Source: Bacteroidota bacterium
GTDB lineage: Bacteria > Bacteroidota > Bacteroidia > 2-12-FULL-35-15
Length of the DNA: 64,000 nucleotides
Direction of reading: 5' to 3'
Assembly: GCA_016707685.1 (NCBI GenBank)
Contig: JADJHE010000004.1
Coordinates: 189,352 to 253,351, forward strand
Shown: positions 9,207 through 17,442 of the stretch, piece after piece
Layout of the letters: every line of letters starts with the position of its first letter
Position numbering within the stretch: position 1 is the stretch's first letter
Notes under the pieces: generated by a model
Told to the model about the DNA's origin: nothing
Database searches by the model: none
Seen by the model: the letters and a program-made list of their open reading frames with translations, nothing else
Made by a program: the position numbers and the translations under genes

Positions 9207-9956
9207 CTAATATTTTGGATATACTTTTTTTGAAATCTTGGTCATTGTTGTTTCAGTAATCTTAAAAGTATCCAATGGATAATCAATTTTTGTATCATAA
9301 ACACTCATTTCTATCAAAAAATAAAATTGATTTAATGGTATAACAGCATAGCTGAGTTCATTCGTATCAATTGTAAAGCCAGATGATGAACCAAAATTCC
9401 ATATTCCATGACTATATAGTGGTGTATTGGTTCCATATCCAGTATATATTTCGTATCGTATTTCATCAGCGTATATAGTCGGATGTTGAATTATAGTATT
9501 TTGAGAAACAGATAATGAGTCCAAAGCCAAGTAGGAATAGTCAATATATGGTATGCGCATATTCTTTTTTTGAAAAGCAGGCAATGTGGCAGAACCTTTA
9601 CAATCCCATGCTAAAGAATCAAGCACATTAACTGGCGAACTAGAAGGATTATAGAAAGAAAATGACCTAAAAGGATAGCTAGTAGAGGAGCTAAGATAAT
9701 TTAAAAAAATATTGTTCATGAAAATTGAATCAGGAGGGTTATAATACCACCCTGTATTATTGGTAAAGTGACATCTCCCAGAAACAAAACCAATTGTTTG
9801 ATTAGTATCATAATTGATTGCTGTCGACAAATAACATTTCAATGTATCCTTAACAGTAATAATATTGGGTTGAGGATACACTTTATCATCTTCTTTTTTG
9901 CAAGAAAAGAGTAAAATTAGAATGACACTAAAAAGAAAATAACTACTTTTCATCAT
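9207..9956 (-). CDS. Putative lipoprotein of unknown function
   Basis: A 249-residue protein whose N-terminus (MMKSSYFLFSVILILLFSCKKEDDK) is a type II signal peptide with lipobox LFSC. The Cys is followed by KKEDD, typical of surface or outer-membrane lipoproteins in Bacteroidota. The rest is Ser/Thr/Tyr-rich beta-type sequence without a domain I know. It is followed 6 bases later by the putative outer-membrane protein gene. The two products may work together at the outer membrane; this is inferred only from adjacency. Confidence 0.75.
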   Translation of the reverse strand: MMKSSYFLFSVILILLFSCKKEDDKVYPQPNIITVKDTLKCYLSTAINYDTNQTIGFVSGRCHFTNNTGWYYNPPDSIFMNNIFLNYLSSSTSYPFRSFSFYNPSSSPVNVLDSLAWDCKGSATLPAFQKKNMRIPYIDYSYLALDSLSVSQNTIIQHPTIYADEIRYEIYTGYGTNTPLYSHGIWNFGSSSGFTIDTNELSYAVIPLNQFYFLIEMSVYDTKIDYPLDTFKITETTMTKISKKVYPKY

Positions 9957-10064
9957 CTACATTAAAATTAAATATTTTTCAATATTGATTAACCCAATTT
10001 AAATTATAAGGAAAAGGCAATCCCATTTATTCAATGATAGTGCTTTTTAAATTAACAAATTTTT

Positions 10065-11084
10065 TTATTTAGCATCCACAGCTGTATGTGTTTTCATATA
10101 CTCACAAGCTAAATCCACCATGTCGGCCGAGCCTAAAAACAATGGTGTACGTTGATGAAGCTCTGTTAATTGCAATTCCATAATTCTACCAAATCCGTCT
10201 GTAGCTTTTCCGCCAGCTTGTTCAATTATAAATGCCAATGGATTACATTCGTATAACAAACGCAATTTCCCTTTTGGAGATTTAGCAGTTGTTGGATAGA
10301 TATAAATTCCACCGGTAATTAAATTGCGATGAATATCAGCAACGCCTGAACCAATGTAACGTGAAGAATAAGGACGATCAGTTGCTTTGTCTTCTTCCTG
10401 ACAATATTTGATGTATTTTTTTACTCCATCTGGGAAATGAACATAGTTCCCTTCGTTGATAGAGTATGTTTTAGCCGATTTTGGTGTTTGCATGTTTGGA
10501 TGCGACAAACAAAATTCACCAATAGAAGGATCCAATGTAAATCCGTTTACCCCTTTACCAGTAGTATATACCAACATACAAGAAGAACCATAAATTACAT
10601 ATCCAGCAGCTACTTGTTCTGTTCCATGTTGTAAAAAATCTTCCAATGTTCCTGGTCCTGATAAAGATGTTCTGCGGTAGATTGAGAAAATTGTTCCAAC
10701 CGAAACGTTCACATCAATATTGGATGAACCATCCAATGGATCCATTGCCACAACATATTTTGCATTTTTTGATTGTTCGTTATCGATGATGATAATGTCT
10801 TCGTTTTCTTCGGAAGCAATTGCACAACACTCACCACCCACACGCAGAGCAGCAATAAACTGCTCGTTTGCAAAAACATCTAATTTTTTTACATTTTCGC
10901 CTTGAATATTGATTTCGCCAGCATCCCCTAAAATATCTGCCAAACCTGCTTTACTTACCTCACGGTTTACAATTTTTGCAGCAATTCCAATATCACGCAA
11001 CAAACGGGATAACTCCCCTTTTGCATAAGGAAAATCCGATTGTTTTTCAATAATAAACTGTCCTAAGGTTTTAACTCTACTCAT
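10065..11084 (-). CDS. fbp: Class I fructose-1,6-bisphosphatase
   Basis: A 339-residue gluconeogenic phosphatase converting fructose-1,6-bisphosphate to fructose-6-phosphate. The metal-binding motif [20 protein letters not shown] is present, along with ASEENEDI (acidic metal ligands), [21 protein letters not shown] (substrate-binding Arg/Tyr/Lys region) and an ATDG motif. Length and motifs match the class I enzyme throughout. It is a single gene divergent from the GNAT gene. Confidence 0.97.
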   Translation of the reverse strand: MSRVKTLGQFIIEKQSDFPYAKGELSRLLRDIGIAAKIVNREVSKAGLADILGDAGEINIQGENVKKLDVFANEQFIAALRVGGECCAIASEENEDIIIIDNEQSKNAKYVVAMDPLDGSSNIDVNVSVGTIFSIYRRTSLSGPGTLEDFLQHGTEQVAAGYVIYGSSCMLVYTTGKGVNGFTLDPSIGEFCLSHPNMQTPKSAKTYSINEGNYVHFPDGVKKYIKYCQEEDKATDRPYSSRYIGSGVADIHRNLITGGIYIYPTTAKSPKGKLRLLYECNPLAFIIEQAGGKATDGFGRIMELQLTELHQRTPLFLGSADMVDLACEYMKTHTAVDAK

Positions 11085-11173
11085 GGTTTTAGATGTTATA
11101 ATTTAGACAAATATCGTAATATTTTTGAATGCGAAAAATGATTATTTAAAAGCGGCTAAATCCGATAAATAAA

Positions 11174-11181
11174 TACCTTTG
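11174..11181 (+). promoter_or_regulatory. Promoter -7 box at the GNAT gene start
   Basis: TACCTTTG fits TAnnTTTG and ends only five bases before the ATG at 11187. If used, transcription would begin at or next to the start codon, giving a leaderless mRNA. Confidence 0.45.
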
Positions 11182-11186
11182 TATCC

Positions 11187-11663
11187 ATGAACATTGCAAT
11201 AAGAAAAGGAACAAAAACAGACCTTCCAGCGGTATTAAACTTAGTAAAGGAGCTTGCCATTTATGAGAAAGCACCCAATGAGGTTACTGTAACGCTCAGT
11301 GATATGGAACGAGATGGCTTTGGTGAAAACCCTATTTTTTCGTTCTTTGTAGCTGAAAAAGATGGAAATATAGTTGGAATTGCGCTGTATTACATCAAAT
11401 ACTCTACCTGGAAAGGAAAATGTGTGTTTTTAGAAGATATTATTGTAACAGAGGAATATCGTCAATATGGTATTGGAAAGAAGCTATTTGATGAGGTTGT
11501 AAAGGTGGCAAAAGCAATGCATGTAAAACGCTTGGAATGGCAAGTGTTGGAATGGAATGAGCCAGCAATAAAGTTTTACAAAAAGCTAAATGCGCATTTT
11601 GATGAAGAGTGGATTAATTGCAAATTGACGGATAAAGAGATTCAGACTTATTCGCTTGATTAA
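11187..11663 (+). CDS. GNAT N-acetyltransferase (diamine/spermidine acetyltransferase-like)
   Basis: A 158-residue GNAT-fold acetyltransferase using acetyl-CoA. The acetyl-CoA pyrophosphate loop is visible in VTEEYRQYGIGKKLFDEV (R/QxxGxG/A). The stretches YSTWKGKCVFLEDIIV and LEWNEPAIKFYKKLNA resemble SSAT-type polyamine acetyltransferases, so an amine substrate is plausible. The start is fixed by the GNAT beta-1 strand (MNIAIRKGTKTDLPAV). It is a single gene behind its own promoter. Exact substrate unknown. Confidence 0.88.
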   Translation: MNIAIRKGTKTDLPAVLNLVKELAIYEKAPNEVTVTLSDMERDGFGENPIFSFFVAEKDGNIVGIALYYIKYSTWKGKCVFLEDIIVTEEYRQYGIGKKLFDEVVKVAKAMHVKRLEWQVLEWNEPAIKFYKKLNAHFDEEWINCKLTDKEIQTYSLD

Positions 11664-11736
11664 TTAGACTTTCAGCAAAGATTGAAGAGGATAAAACATA
11701 TAAATTAAAACTAGTTGTATTTTAATATCGAGCTGT

Positions 11737-11765
11737 GCGCTGTCATTTCGAGCATGTCGAGAAAG
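11737..11765 (+). repeat. Left inverted repeat of the GIY-YIG cassette
   Basis: This 29-base element (core TGTCATTTCGAGCATGTCGA) matches the reverse complement of 12079-12107 at 28 of 29 positions. It lies 16 bases before the GIY-YIG start codon. The core belongs to a repeat type I know to be widespread in Bacteroidota genomes. Confidence 0.92.
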
Positions 11766-11781
11766 CGCCTGGAATTAGAAA

Positions 11782-12114
11782 ATGAATTATTATGTGTACA
11801 TATTAAAATGTTCGGATAACACTTATTATACAGGCATAACCAACAATTTAGAAAGAAGATTAAATGAGCATATGAACGGAATCAATAAGGAGTGCTTCAC
11901 TTATAATAGAAGGCCTCTTGAATTGGTTTACAAAATAAATTTTACTGATCCTACAGAAGCAATCAAATGGGAGAAAAAAATTAAAGATTGGAGTCGAAAA
12001 AAGAAAGAAGCGTTAATTAACGAGCAGTGGGAAGATTTAGTCCTTTTATCGAAAGGGAAAAACTACGATGCTTACACACTTTCTCGACAGGCTCGAAATG
12101 ACAGCGCTAGTTAG
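11782..12114 (+). CDS. GIY-YIG nuclease nested between inverted repeats
   Basis: A 110-residue single-domain GIY-YIG protein of the UPF0213/YhbQ type. Motif residues seen: VYI at 5-7 (GIY), YTG at 16-18 (YIG), R25/R26, H30 and the metal-binding E64 in IKWEKKIK. The nuclease site therefore looks intact. Residues 100-110 (LSRQARNDSAS) are encoded by the right inverted repeat (12079-12107), and the stop follows directly. The left repeat ends 16 bases before the start. Gene and repeats form a compact cassette between a GNAT gene and aspartate kinase. DNA target unknown. Confidence 0.93.
   Translation: MNYYVYILKCSDNTYYTGITNNLERRLNEHMNGINKECFTYNRRPLELVYKINFTDPTEAIKWEKKIKDWSRKKKEALINEQWEDLVLLSKGKNYDAYTLSRQARNDSAS
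12079..12107 (-). repeat. Right inverted repeat, overlapping the 3' end of the GIY-YIG gene
   Basis: This is the reverse complement of 11737-11765 with one mismatch. It is read in frame by the GIY-YIG gene as its last residues (LSRQARNDSA). Confidence 0.92.
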
Positions 12115-12158
12115 ATTCTAAGGAAAAGATATAATTAAAGATAAACATTTATATAAAA

Positions 12159-13412
12159 ATGAAAGTTTTCAAATTTGGAGGTGCGTCAGTAAAAGATGCA
12201 AATGCAGTAAAAAATGTAGCAACCATCCTCAATCGTTTTCCGAACGAAAACATCATTGTAGTTATTTCCGCAATGGGAAAAATCACCAATGCGCTTGAAC
12301 AATTAACAGATGCCTACTTTTTCAAAAAGGGAGATGCAACAAGTGTACTTTCAGAAATAAAAAATTACCATTTTGATATTTTAAATCAACTTTTCGAAAA
12401 TAAAAATCATCCTATCTATGATGAGCTAAACAACACGTTTGTTGAATTAGAATGGGCTATTGAAGATGAACCAACTCATGAATACAATCACGAATACGAT
12501 CAAATTGTGAGTATGGGCGAAATCATTTCTACTAAAATTGTGAGCGCTTATTTGAATGAAAAAAACATAAAAAATGAATGGTTGGATGTGCGTGGAATTA
12601 TTCAAACCGACAATACCTATAGAGAAGGCCGTGTAGATTGGCAGCTTACTCAGCAGTTATCTTCAAAGCTTTCGCAAAGTAAAGGCGTTTTTATTACACA
12701 AGGATTTATTGAGGGAACATCGGAAATTTCACTCACTACTTTAGGAAGAGAAGGAAGCGACTACACAGCAGACATACTTGCATTTACGTGTAATGCGGAA
12801 AGTGTAACTATCTGGAAAGATGTAACAGGCGTATTGAATGCCGATCCAAAATGGTTTGATGAAACAAAAAAGCTAGAACAAATATCGTATCAGGATGCGA
12901 TTGAATTAGCTTACTACGGTGCAACGGTTATTCACCCAAAAACAATCAAACCTTTACAGAATAAAAAAATTCCTTTGTATGTAAAATCCTTTATTCATCC
13001 TGAAGAAAAGGGAACTGTTATTAATGAATTACAATCACCATTGCCAATTCCTTGTTTTATTTTTAAAGTAAATCAGGTTTTAATTTCTATTTCTCCAAAA
13101 GATTTTTCATTCATCATTGAAGAAAACTTGAGTGATATTTTTAATCTATTTGCCGAAAAACAAGTGAAAGTGAATGTGATGCAAAACTCTGCAATCAGCT
13201 TCTCTATTAGTGTTGACAATGATGAGCGTAAGCTGCCTGATTTAATTCAAACACTTCAAAAGCAGTATCGCGTTTTATACAATGATAATTTAGAATTGAT
13301 TACCATTCGTTATTACGATCAAGCTACGATTGAGCGTGTAACAATTGATAAAAAAGTTTTATTAGAAGTAAAAAGCAGAAATACCGTTCAATTGGTAGTA
13401 AAGAATGCTTAA
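12159..13412 (+). CDS. Aspartate kinase (monofunctional)
   Basis: A 417-residue aspartokinase, the first step of the Lys/Thr/Met pathway. The N-terminal kinase domain carries KFGGASVKDA and VISAMGK, then FITQGFIEG, LGREGSDYTADILA and VTIWKDVTGVLNADPK (nucleotide and aspartate binding). Two short ACT-type segments follow from about 300, so feedback control is likely. It is not fused to homoserine dehydrogenase; a homoserine dehydrogenase gene lies separately at the right edge of the window. Its stop overlaps the stop of the convergent dehydrogenase gene by 4 bases. Confidence 0.94.
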   Translation: MKVFKFGGASVKDANAVKNVATILNRFPNENIIVVISAMGKITNALEQLTDAYFFKKGDATSVLSEIKNYHFDILNQLFENKNHPIYDELNNTFVELEWAIEDEPTHEYNHEYDQIVSMGEIISTKIVSAYLNEKNIKNEWLDVRGIIQTDNTYREGRVDWQLTQQLSSKLSQSKGVFITQGFIEGTSEISLTTLGREGSDYTADILAFTCNAESVTIWKDVTGVLNADPKWFDETKKLEQISYQDAIELAYYGATVIHPKTIKPLQNKKIPLYVKSFIHPEEKGTVINELQSPLPIPCFIFKVNQVLISISPKDFSFIIEENLSDIFNLFAEKQVKVNVMQNSAISFSISVDNDERKLPDLIQTLQKQYRVLYNDNLELITIRYYDQATIERVTIDKKVLLEVKSRNTVQLVVKNA

Positions 13413-14344
13413 TGAATTTGAAGTATTTTTTCTGCTAATACTTTCGCAATTTTTTCATTGCTTTCATGTGTCCAACCAGCAATATGTGACGACAATATCA
13501 CTTTATCGCTTTCAATCAATTGTTTAAAAGCCTCTGGAGTACTTGTAGCATCAATATTTTCGAATGATACGGCTTCAAACTCCAACACATCGATGCAAGC
13601 ACCAAGAACTTTTCCTGAGTTTAAATTTCTAACTAAGTCGGAAGTATTCAAACATTTTCCTCTAGCCGTATTGATGATGTAGATGTTTTTTTTGAAATGA
13701 TTAATAAAAGCATCATTAATCAAATACTTTGTTTCATCCGTCAATGGAGTGTGCAAGCTTACTACATCCGCTTCTTGAAACAATTGTTCCAAAGATGTTT
13801 CGATAATTATATCTGTCCCAAAATTCTTTTTGTATTTATCATACACCAACACGTTTACGCCAAACCCTTTTAATCGTTCAGCAAAAGCGGCTCCCATATT
13901 TCCATAACCGATAATACCAACTGTTTTACCCATTAACTCTACACCTCGGTTTCCTTCACGAATCCATTTTCCTTCGCGAATCTGAATATTTGCTCTGCAT
14001 AAATTATTGAATAAAGAAAGCAACATTCCTATTGCATGTTCAGCAACAGCATCTTTGTTTCCTTCTGGAGCATGAATACAAGCTATTCCTTTGCTTTCTG
14101 CATATGGAACGTCAATATTCTCCATTCCTGCACCTGCACGTGCTATAAACTTAAGTTTAGTGGCTTTATCAATTAGTTCTTTGGTAAGTTTTATTCGGCT
14201 GCGAATAACAATTCCATCATACAAATGAATGTTGGCTGTTATTTCGTCTTTAGACCAATGATAATGCAGGTCACATGTATGACCTGCATTTATTAATGTT
14301 TCATGAAGTATGGGGTGATTGGAATCAATAAAAAGAATTCTCAT
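13409..14344 (-). CDS. D-2-hydroxyacid dehydrogenase (phosphoglycerate dehydrogenase-like)
   Basis: A 311-residue NAD-dependent dehydrogenase of the SerA family. Seen: the Rossmann motif VGIIGYGNMGAAFAERL, the substrate-binding RAGAGMENIDV, the catalytic Arg in INTARG, the Glu region and the catalytic His in SSHIAGWTHES. It lacks a C-terminal ACT domain, so it is a short-type enzyme. Phosphoglycerate is the likely substrate (serine synthesis), but other 2-hydroxyacids cannot be excluded. It runs in the same direction as the OmpA block but its function is unrelated. Confidence 0.88.
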   Translation of the reverse strand: MRILFIDSNHPILHETLINAGHTCDLHYHWSKDEITANIHLYDGIVIRSRIKLTKELIDKATKLKFIARAGAGMENIDVPYAESKGIACIHAPEGNKDAVAEHAIGMLLSLFNNLCRANIQIREGKWIREGNRGVELMGKTVGIIGYGNMGAAFAERLKGFGVNVLVYDKYKKNFGTDIIIETSLEQLFQEADVVSLHTPLTDETKYLINDAFINHFKKNIYIINTARGKCLNTSDLVRNLNSGKVLGACIDVLEFEAVSFENIDATSTPEAFKQLIESDKVILSSHIAGWTHESNEKIAKVLAEKILQIH

Positions 14345-14353
14345 TGCAATTGA

Positions 14354-16393
14354 TTACTTCCATTTATCTTGAATAACACCTTCTTTAATAGGACGGAAAG
14401 CCGTTCTACGATTCTTTTGGTGTTCCTCTTCTGTAGATGCATTTGGAACAAGTAATTTCGTTTCGCCATAACCTTGAGCCACCAAACGATCTTTGTTAAT
14501 TCCTTTTTCAATTAAATAATCTACAACGGATTTTGCACGATCTTGAGATAAACGAAGGTTGTATGAATCTACCACGCGCATCTGTATGAGAACTGATCTC
14601 AACACTTAAGTTATTGTTCAAGTTTAAGAATTCAACCAAGTCGTCCAATATTTTTTTAGATGCAGGACGTAATGTTGCTTTATCATAATCGTACTCAATA
14701 CCAGGAATTACGATATCTCCTTGAGGAATTGGTGACAAGAAGAAATCTTTTTCGAAATGCTGTGATTCAGTTAATCCAAATGTAGAAACGTTACCTGCGT
14801 AGCAAAGTATTTGTTCTTTTGAGCTTTGATATACAAATCCCATCCTTCTTCCAAAGGTGTAAAATATTTTCCTTCTGCATCTGTAATAATGTAGAATGGT
14901 TCTTTTTCACCTCTAATATCTTTGAACGTTAACAATGCATTTGCGATTACTTCGTTTGTTTCAGCATTGTAAACAACCCCTTTTAAATCATAAACATTTG
15001 GTTCTTTATCAATTGCATAAATTTTAAAACAAGCACCGCCAGTACAATCAGCACAATCATGTCTATCAGAAGTTACGAATCCTTGACGTTGGCTACGCTC
15101 CAAAACAAAATAAGCATCGTCTTTACTTGAGTTTACAGGCGAACCCATATTTTTTGGATTACTCCACAATGAATCTGAATTAAAAGATGATTTGAATACA
15201 TCCAATCCACCATATCCAGGATGTCCGTCAGAACTGAAATACAAAGTAGAAGTATAATAATGGAAGAATGGTGTCACCTCATCTTCAGAAGTGTTAAACA
15301 TTTTTCCCATATTGATTGGAGAACCAGTAGGACGCCCTTCCTCATCAATATTCACATACCACAAATCCATTTTACCATATCCACCTGGTCGGTTAGATGA
15401 GAAATACAAAATACTTCCATCTGGTGATAATGCAGGATGCATGGTTTTATAACCTGCTAGGTTAACATTATCGTTCAATTTTTCAGCATTTAACCATTTA
15501 TCATTTCTTTCTTTAGAAAGATAAATATTGCATTCGTTTTTATTGATTGTTGACCAACGCGTAAAATAGAAACTAGTTCTATCCAATGTTAAAAAACCTG
15601 CACCTTCGTGTATATCTGTATCAACAGGGCCTTCAATTTTTTTCAAATCGGTCCAACCATTTTGTGTTTTCTTTAAAGTATAGATGTCACAAATAAATTT
15701 TGCATTTTGTTTTTTGGGATCGGTAACCGTATTGGTTTCTCGTGCAGTGGTAAATTGAATTGTATTTGCATCCCCATAATAATTTACGGCAAAACTGGAA
15801 GTCCCCGCATTGAAAAGAGAATCAAGTTGTTTTATAATAACACCTTTTTTAATATTGTTTGTATCAATAGCTAAATAGCAACCAGCAATTTTCAATTTTG
15901 CTTGTAAAAACACAATTGAATCTTTGCCTTCAGAAATGGTCATCACTTCATCAAATTGAAGATTCGCTGCAGGATATTTTTGATTTTTCATCAATGCTTC
16001 ACCATACCATAATGCTTCGTAAGGATATTGATCAGAATTGTTTTCTTTTGATTTTTTATACCATACCTCTGCATTTTTATAATCACGAATCAACCGATAA
16101 CATTCCGCTACTTGATGTGTAACATAAGCTTCACGTGGATCAACTACTACTTTTTTTACAGAAGAAGTATCTTTTGCTTTTTTAGGTTGAGGAGAGTATG
16201 GCTTAACTGCATAGGGGCGAATTAAGTCTGTTGAAGTTGATTTATCCAATACTTTTAAATAAAAATTCAATGCAGTATTATAATCTTCATTTTTATACGC
16301 AGCATCTCCATACTCCACCCATTCTCTTTTGGTTTGAGCAAATGAGGGAGCAATTAGTGATAATAAAAATAAAAATAAAAATACACGTTTCAT
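14354..16393 (-). CDS. OmpA-family protein with PD40 propeller (two frameshifts)
   Basis: One gene is split by two frame breaks, near 14800 and near 14585. The N-terminal part has a signal peptide (ending APSFAQ), TPR-like helices (about 25-200), and PD40/WD40-like blades (e.g. HPALSPDGSILYFSSNRPGG, STLYFSSDGHPGYGGLDVF). A carboxypeptidase-regulatory-like segment follows, then an OmpA domain in the other frames (IEYDYDKATLRPASKKILDD, ISSHTDARG, YNLRLSQDRAKSVVDYLIEKG). The OmpA domain should bind peptidoglycan. The order type B sorting protein-PorP/SprF-OmpA is a recurring Bacteroidota block linked to T9SS and gliding. Both breaks remove expected reading frame inside conserved motifs, so sequence error is likely. 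Confidence 0.88.
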
Positions 16394-16401
16394 AAGTAAT
16401 A

Positions 16402-17436
16402 TTAAAGTCTTGGACAGTTAGCGTAAGGGTTTGGTTTGTTTTTTCTAGCTATATAAGTCAATGAAATTTCGAACCCTCCACGATAATTTGAAGTATTCTT
16501 TAAAGAAGAAGTATTAACATCATAACTAACACGCGCAGTATAACTTCCCTTTTTTATTCCTGCTTCTATGATAGCGGCATCTTTATTTCTGTATGTAGGA
16601 CCAAAAATTAAATAGGTGTCATCTTTTAGGAAATAATGCAACAATAAGGTAGCTGTTATTTCTTGTGCATTCACCTGTTTCATATAAATAAATTTAGGTA
16701 ACAATTGCACCTTCTCACTTACATTAATTTTTGTTCCAGCATGCACATAATAACGAATCGGTAATTTATTATTATTACCATAAAACGATTCATTCGGTTG
16801 TGTTAAATGAAAAGCTGAAAAACCAATAAATGGATTTAATCGCACATTTTCTTTTGCATAATAATACAAAGCACCTGCGTTAAAATCGGTAATCAAATAA
16901 CTTTGTCCTGAATAACTTTCACCAGTAGGAATACTCGTATCAAATGTTCCACCACCAGAAGTTGTATATTGGTTCCCAAATGTTAGTTGATTAAAATTAA
17001 CGCTTTTTTGAACAATCCCGCCTTGAACACCTAATGCTAAATGATGATTTTGAGCTTTATCGAATACGACATCGTATCCAACAGAAAGCAAAGCGCTGAA
17101 TGCATTATAACTTCCTATTCCAGCTCGATAATTAAACACTTGCAAGCCTATACCAAATTTTTTAATTGGCATATCAAAAGATAAACCAGCCGTAGTAAAG
17201 GGTTTTGAAGCAACTGCTGCCCATTGTGTTCTGTAGTGTCCGTGCAATCTGAATTGTCCATCAAACATTCCTGTCATTGCTGGATTTAAAAACATTGGAG
17301 GTGCATCGTATTGCGACAAGTGAAAATCTTGCGCGCTGATAGTTTGTGCTTGAAAAACACAAAACAATGCAATTACAATTTTTGCAAATGTTAATCTAAA
17401 AGCTATAATGAATTTACTACTCATAAAATTCTCCAT
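16402..17436 (-). CDS. PorP/SprF family type IX secretion membrane protein
   Basis: A 344-residue outer-membrane protein with a signal peptide (ending TISAQ). It shows the family hallmark just after cleavage (FHLSQYDAPPMFLNPAMTG), followed by RTQWAA and a beta-barrel-like body ending in GGFEISLTYI. PorP/SprF proteins anchor or assist particular T9SS type B cargo at the surface. It is 6 bases from the type B cargo gene and 8 bases from the OmpA gene, indicating one operon. The likely partner is the 1052-residue protein encoded upstream. Confidence 0.95.
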   Translation of the reverse strand: MENFMSSKFIIAFRLTFAKIVIALFCVFQAQTISAQDFHLSQYDAPPMFLNPAMTGMFDGQFRLHGHYRTQWAAVASKPFTTAGLSFDMPIKKFGIGLQVFNYRAGIGSYNAFSALLSVGYDVVFDKAQNHHLALGVQGGIVQKSVNFNQLTFGNQYTTSGGGTFDTSIPTGESYSGQSYLITDFNAGALYYYAKENVRLNPFIGFSAFHLTQPNESFYGNNNKLPIRYYVHAGTKINVSEKVQLLPKFIYMKQVNAQEITATLLLHYFLKDDTYLIFGPTYRNKDAAIIEAGIKKGSYTARVSYDVNTSSLKNTSNYRGGFEISLTYIARKNKPNPYANCPRL

Positions 17437-17442
17437 TACCTA

